Notes under the pieces: model-generated | What the model saw: the letters and a program-made list of their open reading frames with translations, nothing else | What the model was told of the DNA's origin: nothing | Databases searched by the model: none | Assembly (NCBI GenBank): GCA_022769665.1 | Contig: JALEIR010000014.1 | Span: forward strand, 1 to 64,000 | Direction: 5' to 3' | From: Lachnospiraceae bacterium | GTDB lineage: Bacteria > Bacillota > Clostridia > Lachnospirales > Lachnospiraceae | DNA length: 64,000 bases | Shown here: positions 8,428 to 15,816 of the stretch, one piece after another | How positions within the stretch are numbered: the stretch's first letter is position 1 | Layout of the letters: each line of letters begins with the position of its first letter | Made by a program: the position numbers and the translations under genes

Positions 8428-8455
8428 TCTGATGTTTCTTCTGAACCGACCGCGA

Positions 8456-8698
8456 TTAAATTGCCTCGTGGAAAGTACGAGAGATAACGTCAGCCTGCTG
8501 TTCGGGAGTCAACTTGATAAAGTTAACTGCATATCCGGATACGCGGATGGTCAGCTGAGGATAATTCTCGGGATGCTGCTGAGCATCCAATAAGGTTTCT
8601 CTGTTCAGAACATTTACGTTCAAATGATGGCCACCCTTTGTTGCGTAACCATCCAATAAGTTTACAAGGTTATTCACCTGTGTTGCACTTGCTGCCAT
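8456..8698 (-). CDS. Stand-alone glycyl radical domain of pyruvate formate-lyase (GrcA-like)
   Basis: An 80-residue protein equal to the C-terminal domain of pyruvate formate-lyase. It contains [20 protein letters not shown] and the glycyl-radical loop RVSGYAV, with Gly55 as the expected radical site, and ends [11 protein letters not shown] as normal PFL does. AAGGAGG stands before its ATG, so it is an independent gene, not the product of a sequencing frameshift. The pflB gene upstream lacks this domain, so the protein is probably an essential part of a split enzyme rather than the repair spare part that E. coli GrcA/YfiD is. Order: pflB core, 67-residue protein, this gene, terminator, pflA. 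Confidence 0.93.
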   Translation of the reverse strand: MAASATQVNNLVNLLDGYATKGGHHLNVNVLNRETLLDAQQHPENYPQLTIRVSGYAVNFIKLTPEQQADVISRTFHEAI

Positions 8699-8722
8699 GA
8701 TTTTTTCCTCCTTAATTATTTG

Positions 8723-8926
8723 TTATTGATAGTCATCTAAGCCTTGTTCCAAGGTGGGTACACTGCAGGCTAACGGAGTTCTGGAGCAGTCCGTACAGCC
8801 CATGGTCTGAACGTTCTTTGATTCTTGATTATCCTGATCGTAATCCACGTTTACATGGCCAACCCCGTCAGTCATGCCGGAATCCAGCATTTTTACAAGG
8901 TCATCAATCATTTTCTTTTCGTCCAT
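8723..8926 (-). CDS. 67-aa Cys-rich protein resembling a truncated glycyl-radical domain
   Basis: A small protein between the pflB core and the glycyl-radical domain gene, with its own CTGGAGG ribosome site. Residues ~7-30 (DDLVKMLDSGMTDGVGHVNV) match the opening of the neighbouring 80-residue protein ([20 protein letters not shown]), so the two look homologous, but the RVSGYAV loop is absent. Instead the C-terminal half has MGCTDCSRTPLACSVPTLEQG with three cysteines, which could bind metal or do thiol chemistry. I do not recognise a named family. Its place suggests a role in assembling, protecting or inactivating the split PFL; that is inference. Confidence 0.8.
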   Translation of the reverse strand: MDEKKMIDDLVKMLDSGMTDGVGHVNVDYDQDNQESKNVQTMGCTDCSRTPLACSVPTLEQGLDDYQ

Positions 8927-8950
8927 AGGGTACCTCCAGGATGTTTGTTT

Positions 8951-10990
8951 TTACTTATTCAAATCAAGTTCGATATCACCGGCAAATACCTTATCCTCTT
9001 TACCAAGAGCTCCGGGAATGATGGTGAAGGTATTGGAGATACCGTCCTGTGCATCATTGAAAGGAAGCTTGGATACGGAAGACAGGGATGCAACAGCACC
9101 ATGAGTATCACGGCCGTGCATAGGGTTAGCACCGGGTGCGAAAGGCTGTCCCTTCTTACGTCCATCAGGAGTATTACCTGTTGCCTTACCATAGGTAACG
9201 TTAGAGGTAATGGTCAGGATGGAGGTGGTAGGAATACCATTTCTGTAGGTGTGATGTCTTCTGACAGCGGTCATGAAGGTATGAACAACCCACTGAGCAA
9301 TCTCATCTACGCGGTCATCATCGTTACCGTACTTAGGGAAGTCACCGGTTGTCTTGAAGTCAACGATGATACCATCCTCATCACGGATAGGCTCAACCTT
9401 AGCGTACTTAATAGCGGAAAGAGAGTCAGCTACGATGGAAAGACCTGCAACACCTGTTGCAAAGTATCTCTTTACATCTCTGTCATGAAGAGCCATTTCT
9501 GCTCTCTCATAGCAGTACTTATCATGCATGTAGTGAATGATGTTCAGAGTATTTACATAAACATCAGCCTGCCACTCCAGCATATCAACGAACTTGCTTA
9601 CTACATCATCGTAATCAAGAACATCACCGGTTACAGGACGATACTTAGGACCTACCTGCTTCTTGGTAACTTCATCGATACCGCCGTTCAAAGCGTACAA
9701 CAGACATTTAGCTACGTTTGCACGTGCGCCGAAGAACTGCATTTCCTTACCGATTACCATGGAGGATACACAGCAAGCGATACCGTAGTCATCACCGTGA
9801 GTTACTCTCATAAGGTCATCGTTCTCATACTGGATAGAAGAGGTCTGGATGGAAGTCTTTGCACAGAACTTCTTCCAGCCTTCGGGAAGTCTGGTAGACC
9901 AAAGTACAGTCAGGTTGGGCTCGGGAGAAGGTCCAAGGTTGTACAGAGTGTTCAGGTAACGGAAGCTCATCTTTGTTACCATGTGACGTCCGTCAACACC
10001 AACACCACCCAGAGACTCGGTTACCCATACGGGGTCGCCGGCAAAAATCTGGTTGTACTCAGGGGTACGTGCAAACTTGACGCAACGCAGCTTCATGATG
10101 AAGTGATCAACAAACTCCTGAATCTGTTCCTCGGTGAAAGTACCGTTCTTTAAGTCTCTCTCAGCATAAATGTCAAGGAAGGTGGAAGTACGTCCAAGGG
10201 ACATAGCAGCACCGTTCTGCTCCTTAACGGAAGACAGATATCCGAAGTATACGGCCTGAATAGCTTCCTTAACGTTAGTTGCGGGATTAGAAATGTCACA
10301 GCCGTAAGAAGCAGCCATTTCCTTCATCATCTTCAGAGCGGTAATCTGCTCGGAAAGTTCCTCACGAAGACGGATAACGTCATCGGTCATAACACGTCCG
10401 GTAGAATCCTTCTGAGCCTGCTTGTCCTCAATCAGTCTGTCGATACCGTACAGAGCAACACGTCTGTAGTCGCCGATAATACGTCCACGTCCGTAAGCAT
10501 CGGGAAGACCGGTAATGATATGAGCGGAACGGCAAGCTCTCATCTCCTGATTGTAAGCATCGAAGCAACCTGCGTTGTGAGTCTTTCTGTGAGTGGAGAA
10601 AAACTCGGAAATCTCAGGGTCAACCTCATAGCCGTTATCTGCACAAGCCTTCTCTGCCATACGAATACCACCGTAAGGCTGAAGAGATCTCTTGAAAGGC
10701 TTGTCGGTCTGGAAACCTACGATGGTCTCCTTGCTCTTGTCAAGATATCCGGGGCCATGGGAAGTAATGGTAGAAACAACCTTGGTGTCCATATCAAGAA
10801 CGCCGCCTGCTTCTCTCTCTTTCTTCTGCAGGTCAAGTACCATTGCCCACAGGTCTTTTGTGTTCTGGGTAGGACCTGCCAGGAAAGACTCATCACCGTC
10901 ATAGGGATGATAGTTTCTCTGGATGAAGTCACGTACATTGACTTCTTTGTCCCATTTGCCACGTACGAAATCAGTTTCAATTGGTTTCAT
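8951..10990 (-). CDS. pflB: Pyruvate formate-lyase core, lacking the C-terminal glycyl radical domain
   Basis: Catalyses CoA-dependent cleavage of pyruvate to acetyl-CoA and formate in anaerobic fermentation. 679 residues against about 740-760 for full-length enzymes. The catalytic cysteine pair is present (ACC at about residues 405-407 in [10 protein letters not shown]), as are [10 protein letters not shown] and the conserved tail [16 protein letters not shown]. The frame stops after [20 protein letters not shown], where full-length enzymes continue into the glycine-bearing domain; here that domain is a separate gene 252 bases downstream. The ATG has AGGAGG upstream. Promoter and palindrome upstream suggest regulation in response to redox or carbon state. 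Confidence 0.95.
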   Translation of the reverse strand: MKPIETDFVRGKWDKEVNVRDFIQRNYHPYDGDESFLAGPTQNTKDLWAMVLDLQKKEREAGGVLDMDTKVVSTITSHGPGYLDKSKETIVGFQTDKPFKRSLQPYGGIRMAEKACADNGYEVDPEISEFFSTHRKTHNAGCFDAYNQEMRACRSAHIITGLPDAYGRGRIIGDYRRVALYGIDRLIEDKQAQKDSTGRVMTDDVIRLREELSEQITALKMMKEMAASYGCDISNPATNVKEAIQAVYFGYLSSVKEQNGAAMSLGRTSTFLDIYAERDLKNGTFTEEQIQEFVDHFIMKLRCVKFARTPEYNQIFAGDPVWVTESLGGVGVDGRHMVTKMSFRYLNTLYNLGPSPEPNLTVLWSTRLPEGWKKFCAKTSIQTSSIQYENDDLMRVTHGDDYGIACCVSSMVIGKEMQFFGARANVAKCLLYALNGGIDEVTKKQVGPKYRPVTGDVLDYDDVVSKFVDMLEWQADVYVNTLNIIHYMHDKYCYERAEMALHDRDVKRYFATGVAGLSIVADSLSAIKYAKVEPIRDEDGIIVDFKTTGDFPKYGNDDDRVDEIAQWVVHTFMTAVRRHHTYRNGIPTTSILTITSNVTYGKATGNTPDGRKKGQPFAPGANPMHGRDTHGAVASLSSVSKLPFNDAQDGISNTFTIIPGALGKEDKVFAGDIELDLNK

Positions 10991-11055
10991 TTTGAAATGC
11001 CTCCTATATAAATTTGATTAGAATAATAAAAATGTTACCGCTAATCTTTATGCTT

Positions 11056-11084
11056 ATTATAAGAAAAACAGTGCTTAGAGTCAA
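11056..11084 (-). promoter_or_regulatory. pflB promoter
   Basis: Minus-strand -35 TTGACT (11079-11084), 17-base spacer, -10 TATAAT (11056-11061), giving a predicted start near 11049 and a leader of about 60 bases. A perfect palindrome lies 25 bases upstream of the -35. Confidence 0.75.
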
Positions 11085-11108
11085 GGCGTGGAGAGGCACT
11101 TTGATGTA

Positions 11109-11128
11109 CTTTTTTGTATACAAAAAAG
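11109..11128. promoter_or_regulatory. Perfect 20-bp palindrome between divergent pflB and DUF1858 promoters
   Basis: CTTTTTTGTATACAAAAAAG is fully self-complementary. It lies upstream of the pflB -35 and six bases before the -35 of the divergent gene, a natural place for one dimeric regulator controlling both. It does not fit the known consensus of Rex, FNR or CcpA well, so the regulator is unknown. Confidence 0.6.
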
Positions 11129-11134
11129 AATAGC

Positions 11135-11163
11135 TTGTCAGAATTTTGGGAAAGTACTATACT
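11135..11163 (+). promoter_or_regulatory. Promoter of DUF1858 gene
   Basis: -35 TTGTCA (11135-11140), 17-base spacer, -10 TATACT (11158-11163). Predicted start near 11170, leaving a 35-base leader with GAAAGGAG before the ATG at 11205. Confidence 0.7.
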
Positions 11164-11204
11164 GATAGCAGGCATCTTCGGATGCAGGAAAGGAGAATAC
11201 AAAC

Positions 11205-11396
11205 ATGAGCGGTATTACAAAGGAAATGACTATCGGTGAGATTTTGCGGACAAATCCTGATGTGGCGCCTCTTTTGATGGAAGCCGGAATGCATTGCCTG
11301 GGCTGTCCTTCTGCACAGGGTGAATCCCTTGAAGAAGCTGCGATGGTACATGGTATTGATATTGATGCTTTGATGAAGGCCATCGAGGAGCTGTAA
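11205..11396 (+). CDS. DUF1858 domain protein (redox-disulfide domain)
   Basis: A 63-residue protein made of a single DUF1858 domain: [21 protein letters not shown] followed by [16 protein letters not shown] with a CxxC pair. The family is often found near hybrid-cluster proteins and is thought to take part in redox or sulfur/NO-related chemistry; the exact role is not settled. It is transcribed away from pflB across a shared palindrome, which suggests common anaerobic control. A strong terminator follows 12 bases after the stop, so it is a one-gene unit. Confidence 0.9.
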   Translation: MSGITKEMTIGEILRTNPDVAPLLMEAGMHCLGCPSAQGESLEEAAMVHGIDIDALMKAIEEL

Positions 11397-11408
11397 GCAT
11401 ATCATTAA

Positions 11409-11434
11409 AACCCGGCTGAAAAGCCGGGTTTTTT
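11409..11434 (+). terminator. Terminator after DUF1858 gene
   Basis: AACCCGGCT, loop GAAA, AGCCGGGTT and a run of six T: a textbook intrinsic terminator. Confidence 0.9.
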
Positions 11435-11474
11435 ATGGGTGCGTCCAACGGTATATATTTCAAACGAGCCGATA

Positions 11475-12203
11475 TCAGCCTGTCTGGGTATTGCCAAGAG
11501 AGTTCACAGCATTGCTGCGAATCAGTACTTCGCAATGCTCGTCGAGAAAACTGCTGCCGGAAGGCTGGCTGCGCTGTAGAGTACCGTATTCTGAGACAAT
11601 GTTGCAAATCCTGTCAAAATCTGTCCTGTTTTTGGCGGAGCCTGCAAGTAACAGGAAAAAATTACCTGTGGAGGCATCTTTGTACAAAGTACTTTCTCCT
11701 ACAAAGCGAGAAGAAATCAACTGACAGACATTCATAACCTGTTGGAGAGTACTCATGAGGAAAATCCGGGTAATGACTTCTCCTTCGGGAATATCGTTTT
11801 CTGTATGATCTGATGCAGCTTCAGACTTCTTGGCTTGAATCTGACGAAACAAGTCCATAACCTCACTGCCTTCGTGGTCACTGTACTCTTCGTCCCCGTC
11901 ATCTTCCTCTGTAACGGAGGGAGCAAATCTGGAAAAACGGGTGTCTAACTCCTCCGGGTCTTCCACCTTGGTGATAATCAGCACAATACATTCGGCGTTT
12001 AACGGAATAGCCTCAATCATCAGGGGAATATCCTCTGCCTCAAAACCAAATTCAAAGTTGGCCTGGCGCATCATGTCGCGGAACAGGGTTTTTGCCTTTT
12101 CCGTTCCGTAGGCAAGTTCGCTTATTTTCAGTTCGCGGCTTACTAAATCCTCGCGGGTCAGTGTGCAGCGGATTTGATTTTCATTTACTTTTTCTATTTT
12201 CAT
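11475..12203 (-). CDS. mecA: Adaptor protein MecA
   Basis: Adaptor that delivers substrates to the ClpC-ClpP protease. 242 residues from the ATG at 12203 (MKIEKVNENQIRCTLTREDL), chosen because GGAAGGG precedes it; the longer frame to 12269 has no site. The N-terminal substrate-binding domain (1-85) is typical, a variable acidic linker (about 100-150, many Glu/Asp) follows, and the C-terminal ClpC-binding domain ends near SGSSFLDEHCEVLI. No ClpC gene is visible nearby. Confidence 0.93.
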   Translation of the reverse strand: MKIEKVNENQIRCTLTREDLVSRELKISELAYGTEKAKTLFRDMMRQANFEFGFEAEDIPLMIEAIPLNAECIVLIITKVEDPEELDTRFSRFAPSVTEEDDGDEEYSDHEGSEVMDLFRQIQAKKSEAASDHTENDIPEGEVITRIFLMSTLQQVMNVCQLISSRFVGESTLYKDASTGNFFLLLAGSAKNRTDFDRICNIVSEYGTLQRSQPSGSSFLDEHCEVLIRSNAVNSLGNTQTG

Positions 12204-12327
12204 GCGACAACCCTTCCTTTCTGCATTATAGGCATGCCGAGTGATTAAATGTATCATATCCTCTTGCATCCTTTAAGTCAATAGCAGGCTTCAAGTTTAA
12301 AAATATTTAATAATTTTCATATAGTGC

Positions 12328-12356
12328 TTGCTAAAATGATGTTTATAGTTTATAAT
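12328..12356 (+). promoter_or_regulatory. Promoter of candidate structured RNA
   Basis: TTGCTA (12328-12333), 17-base spacer and TATAAT (12351-12356). The predicted start at about 12363 falls on the first bases of the closing stem of the RNA described next. Confidence 0.6.
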
Positions 12357-12360
12357 CATA

Positions 12361-12575
12361 TTGTAAATGCCTCCGACATTCAGTACAGGAAAGGAGGCAG
12401 CGGTCTGTAGCTCAAGTTGATATAACTTACTAGGGGCAAGTCGTCCCGCTTCATCCTATCATATTATATGGCGGTTCTTTGAATTCTGACATATATTCTA
12501 TGGATGTCTTACAAGTGTCGACACAAAAAGCTGGTGTCTGCACAGTCGTGGTATTTCAACTAATATTTTTTCACC
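12361..12575 (+). ncRNA. Candidate ~200-nt structured RNA (6S-like layout?)
   Basis: A 490-base stretch between mecA and the next ORF has no coding frame but has its own promoter. Its ends can pair: TTGTAAATGCC (12361-12371) with GGTATTTCAA (12550-12559), then CGAC (12374-12377) with GTCG (12545-12548). Inside are local pairings such as AAGTT/AACTT and AGGCA with TGTCT. A T6 run lies about 10 bases after the closing stem. A ~200-base rod with a long closing stem recalls 6S RNA, but no signature motif was recognised. The bases from 12576 to 12680 hold nothing else I can name. Confidence 0.4.
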
Positions 12576-12692
12576 AAAATAATTCGATTTAGTCTTTATT
12601 AGCATTGGCAAATTTTGCCGATATGTACAGCCGGTGGCATTTACGATTCATCACAATCCTTTTGGTCTAGGAACCGGGTGGGAGGTATATTC

Positions 12693-12929
12693 TTGTGTGA
12701 AGTAAATGAAGAAATAATGAATATGGAAGCTGCCCGAGAACGTATGATAATACTTCTCGAACAAATGAGGGACAGAGGAGTTGAACTTTATGTGGATGGA
12801 GAAGCTGCACTTCCCGGGGAGGCGGCAGCAAAATCTGTTCGTGAAAACAGCCCATATATGGCAGATTATGTATTTGGGGATGCCGGGAACATAGAACAAG
12901 TACGCTTTGACAAAGTGATTCATCGGTAA
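12693..12929 (+). CDS. Small hypothetical protein, 78 aa
   Basis: Start taken as the TTG at 12693, seven bases after GGAGG; ATG 12717 is an alternative. The product begins with a helical segment (EAARERMIILLEQMRDRGVE), then LYVDGEAALPGEAAAK and YMADYVFGDAGNIEQVRFDKV. It has no signal peptide, membrane segment or cysteine motif apart from one N-terminal Cys. The pattern of a short helical protein ending in a beta hairpin reminds me of short unnamed proteins in Lachnospiraceae, but no function can be given. The gene stands alone between the candidate RNA and the GH18 gene. Confidence 0.65.
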   Translation: MCEVNEEIMNMEAARERMIILLEQMRDRGVELYVDGEAALPGEAAAKSVRENSPYMADYVFGDAGNIEQVRFDKVIHR

Positions 12930-13057
12930 GCGGCATGCCTTCTGCTTGCTCAGAATCCTGCCGTACAAAAGACGGATTGCCTCTCGTGCTGAAACGGCAG
13001 GGAAAGGGAATGAACTCAAAAAAGGGTAATGACTTAAAACACGGTATGTGATATGAT

Positions 13058-13091
13058 GTAACTGTCCGTTTTGGACAAAACGGACAGTTAC
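13058..13091 (+). repeat. Perfect 15-bp inverted repeat before GH18 gene
   Basis: GTAACTGTCCGTTTT, loop GGAC, AAAACGGACAGTTAC. There is no T-run after it (CACATATACATTTG), so it may be an operator or a processed hairpin rather than a terminator. The rest of the 200-base gap (12930-13146) has only weak secondary hairpins. Confidence 0.6.
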
Positions 13092-13146
13092 ACATATACA
13101 TTTGTTGAAAGTATATCTATAATTTGGGAAGGGATTGTGTCGAATA

Positions 13147-14862
13147 ATGAAAAAAGTGATACCGATGATAATAGCCGTGCTGCTGATTGTAGTAGTAGGA
13201 GCGATAGCATTCGGAGGGAAAATACTGGACAAGTATTCGTATAGTAAGGAACTCGCGGATTTGGATGAATATTACGGAGTGACAGATGCTTCCGTCGGCG
13301 CAGAGGATGGCAATCTTGCCATTGTTTTACAGGATGAAATGATTGCTGAGCAGGCGGTTTTAAAAGAAGGAACGGTCTACTTCGATTTGGATACGGTGCA
13401 AAAATACTTCAACGAAATATTTTACGCTGATATGTATGAACAAAAGCTGCTGTTTACCTCGGCGGAGGATACATTCACGGCTTTGTTCGGGGAAAAGAGC
13501 TATAGTGACAGCGAAGGAGTACACGGAACGGAATATACGATTTGCTACTATACGGGAGATATACTCTACATAGCTGCTGAGTATGTGAAGCAGTTTGCAA
13601 ATTTTTCATATGAAAGATTTGACAGACATCTGCAGGTGTATACGGAGTGGGGTGTAAAGCAAACCTATGAAGTGGCGAAGGATACGCAACTGAGGGTGAA
13701 AGGCGGAATCAAAAGCCCGATTCTGAGGGAACTGGAAAAAGGTGAAACGGTTGAACTTTTAGAGCAGATGGAGACCTGGAGCAAGGTTAAGACATCCGAT
13801 TCGGTAATCGGATATGTGGAGAACAAGCGGCTAAACAATATGAGCACAGAAGTTGAGACTCCGGTGACATCATATGTGCCGGCCGAATACACGACAATCG
13901 GATTGGACGGTAAGGTTAGCCTGGGCTGGCATGCAATCTACGGTGTTGGCGGAAATGATACACTGGATGCCATGGTTGCTGAGGGTAAAGGAATGAATGT
14001 CATCGCACCCACATGGTTCAGTCTGACGGATGAGGAAGGTTCCTTTCGCTCCTTTGCTTCGCAGCAGTATGTTAACAAAGCACATAATTATGGACTGAAG
14101 GTTTGGGGAGTCTGGGACGATTTTAATGCCGGTGCGGAGATTGACAGCTATCAGCTTTTTGCATTTACGGAGAAGAGGCAGAAGCTGGTACAGAATATGA
14201 CGGAAGCTGCTGTGGAGTATGGCTTGGATGGCATCAACATTGACTTTGAAAAGATGTCGGGAGAAAGCAGAACGCATTTCAACCAATTTTTGAGGGAATT
14301 GTCGGTTCAGTGCAGAAAGAACGGACTGACATTGTCCATAGATAATTATGTGCCTTTAAATTCCGCAAATTACAGCAGACTTGACATTCAGGGACAGGTT
14401 GCGGACTATGTCATCGTTATGGGTTATGATGAGCATTGGGGCGGCTGTGGAGAAGCAGGCAGTGTTGCAAGCATTGATTATGTATCCGGAGGCATTGACA
14501 GAACGCTGGAACAGGTGCCGGCAGAGAAGGTGGTTAATGCACTTCCGTTTTATACAAGAGTGTGGAAGACAGAAGGAACTCAGGTGACGGATGATGCTAT
14601 TCCGCTGTGCAACATAGCAGATTATCTCAAACGAATCGGAAAAGAAGATGCTGCTGTATGGGATGAGACAACCTGTCAGAATTATCTTGAGTGGCAGAGC
14701 GGTGATGCAACGTATCAGATATGGCTGGAGGATTTGGAGTCTTTGAGAGTAAAGATGAATGTCATGAATGCCAGAAATATCGGAGGTGTAGCCGTATGGA
14801 GGCTGGGATATGGTACTCCGGCAGCATGGGAACTTGTGGCGGCATATGCCGGCTCTGACTGA
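13147..14862 (+). CDS. Membrane-anchored family 18 glycosyl hydrolase with SH3b domain
   Basis: A 571-residue extracytoplasmic protein with an N-terminal membrane anchor (about 5-25), a stalk domain resembling copper-amine-oxidase-like repeats (about 55-165), a bacterial SH3 domain (about 180-235, TQLRVKGG...IGYVENKRL) and a C-terminal GH18 barrel (about 250-565). The barrel has the catalytic signature DGINIDFE and YDEHWGG. Related proteins (YdhD, spore SleL types) cut N-acetylglucosamine linkages in peptidoglycan or spore cortex; here a cell-wall or spore role is inferred. AAGGGA precedes the ATG at 13147. It is a single-gene unit closed by a strong terminator. Confidence 0.9.
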   Translation: MKKVIPMIIAVLLIVVVGAIAFGGKILDKYSYSKELADLDEYYGVTDASVGAEDGNLAIVLQDEMIAEQAVLKEGTVYFDLDTVQKYFNEIFYADMYEQKLLFTSAEDTFTALFGEKSYSDSEGVHGTEYTICYYTGDILYIAAEYVKQFANFSYERFDRHLQVYTEWGVKQTYEVAKDTQLRVKGGIKSPILRELEKGETVELLEQMETWSKVKTSDSVIGYVENKRLNNMSTEVETPVTSYVPAEYTTIGLDGKVSLGWHAIYGVGGNDTLDAMVAEGKGMNVIAPTWFSLTDEEGSFRSFASQQYVNKAHNYGLKVWGVWDDFNAGAEIDSYQLFAFTEKRQKLVQNMTEAAVEYGLDGINIDFEKMSGESRTHFNQFLRELSVQCRKNGLTLSIDNYVPLNSANYSRLDIQGQVADYVIVMGYDEHWGGCGEAGSVASIDYVSGGIDRTLEQVPAEKVVNALPFYTRVWKTEGTQVTDDAIPLCNIADYLKRIGKEDAAVWDETTCQNYLEWQSGDATYQIWLEDLESLRVKMNVMNARNIGGVAVWRLGYGTPAAWELVAAYAGSD

Positions 14863-14884
14863 TAAAGAATTTTGGATAATATGA

Positions 14885-14917
14885 ACCCCCTGCATATCAC
14901 ATGCAGGGGGTGTTTTT
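14885..14917 (+). terminator. Terminator after GH18 gene
   Basis: ACCCCCTGCAT, short loop, ATGCAGGGGGT and GTTTTT: strong GC-rich hairpin with T-run. Confidence 0.85.
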
Positions 14918-14948
14918 CGTCATGGGCGTGCTCTAACGGGTTTCTGTG

Positions 14949-15788
14949 TTATCTTGATTTCTTCCTGAGCATGCGGCTTCCGGCAAAGCAGGATGCGGAA
15001 ACGCAGAACAGCCAAAGATATACGCTGCTGTCACCGGTCTTGGGAACCTTATCGTATTCGGAAGCAGCCTGAGAAGTATTGTTCTCTGCAGAAGAAGCGG
15101 GGGCGGAAGCAGATCCCTTGGCCTGCAGATAATCTTCGGTGGGCTCGGGACTGTATTTATCGTAAGGAATCTGAGAGGTACCGTCCTTTATCAGGAATGC
15201 CCCCTTGCTTATATTGTAAAACTCAAAATATCTTCTGCCATCATATGTGGGATCGGCTGTAAAATGTCCCACTGTGCCGGCGCAACTGATGTTTGATGTC
15301 GGAGTAGTGCCACTGTAATAAAGAGCCATGTCCAGAACATCATTGTTAAAGGTACAGACAGTGCTGTCATACAAATAGGCATTAGTGACATTGCCGTTAA
15401 TTGCAGAGGTACTGCCGGCAAGAACATAGCAGTCTTTTACACCGCCGGTGAGAACTGCCGCAAAAGCATTCTGGTAAATTGTCAGGTTGCCTAACTTTAC
15501 GGTTCCCAAATCCAACTCTTTGTTAGGGGTGACTTCTCCGGCATAAACGACTACGGCATCTCCGTCCTTCAAATCTTGGTTGAGTAAATAAAGGCTCGAG
15601 TGGTAGGCACTGTCATCAAAGGTTGCACCCTGCTGGAAGCGCCAATCGTTAAAACTTCCACCGATGTATTTTACGGAATATGTTACAGGTTCCGCTGCCT
15701 TGACAGGGAGCACATTGCCGGACGGTACCAATGTCAGAACGGCAATTGCAGACAACATTGATACAAATAATTTGATTCTTTTTTTCAT
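14949..15788 (-). CDS. Secreted protein with C-terminal sortase-type sorting signal
   Basis: A 279-residue exported protein. Residues 1-32 are a signal peptide (MKKRIKLFVSMLSAIAVL..., cleavage near VKAAEP). The body (33-210) is beta-rich with many Gly, Thr and Asn and no recognised domain. A Ser/Ala/Glu-rich stretch (about 225-245) leads to VPKTGDSS, a hydrophobic segment and the positive tail RMLRKKSR, the layout of a cell-wall sorting signal. The class B sortase gene lies 28 bases upstream in the same direction, so the two are probably enzyme and substrate. AAGGAGG before the ATG is strong. Function at the surface is unknown. Confidence 0.8.
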   Translation of the reverse strand: MKKRIKLFVSMLSAIAVLTLVPSGNVLPVKAAEPVTYSVKYIGGSFNDWRFQQGATFDDSAYHSSLYLLNQDLKDGDAVVVYAGEVTPNKELDLGTVKLGNLTIYQNAFAAVLTGGVKDCYVLAGSTSAINGNVTNAYLYDSTVCTFNNDVLDMALYYSGTTPTSNISCAGTVGHFTADPTYDGRRYFEFYNISKGAFLIKDGTSQIPYDKYSPEPTEDYLQAKGSASAPASSAENNTSQAASEYDKVPKTGDSSVYLWLFCVSASCFAGSRMLRKKSR

Positions 15789-15816
15789 TTTGAATCCTCC
15801 TTATTGTTTGATATAT

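Noticed and set aside
8456-8953. Sequencing frameshift as the cause of the split pfl gene
   Set aside because: A complete extra gene lies between the two parts, and each ORF has its own AGGAGG-type ribosome site and clean stop.
8825-10153. 442-codon open frame on the plus strand
   Set aside because: It lies antisense to pflB, whose catalytic motifs are unmistakable; the translated text has no domain and no good ribosome site.
12361-12575. tmRNA, RNase P RNA or SRP RNA
   Set aside because: None of the conserved motifs of these RNAs was found; only the long-range stem and promoter support an RNA here.
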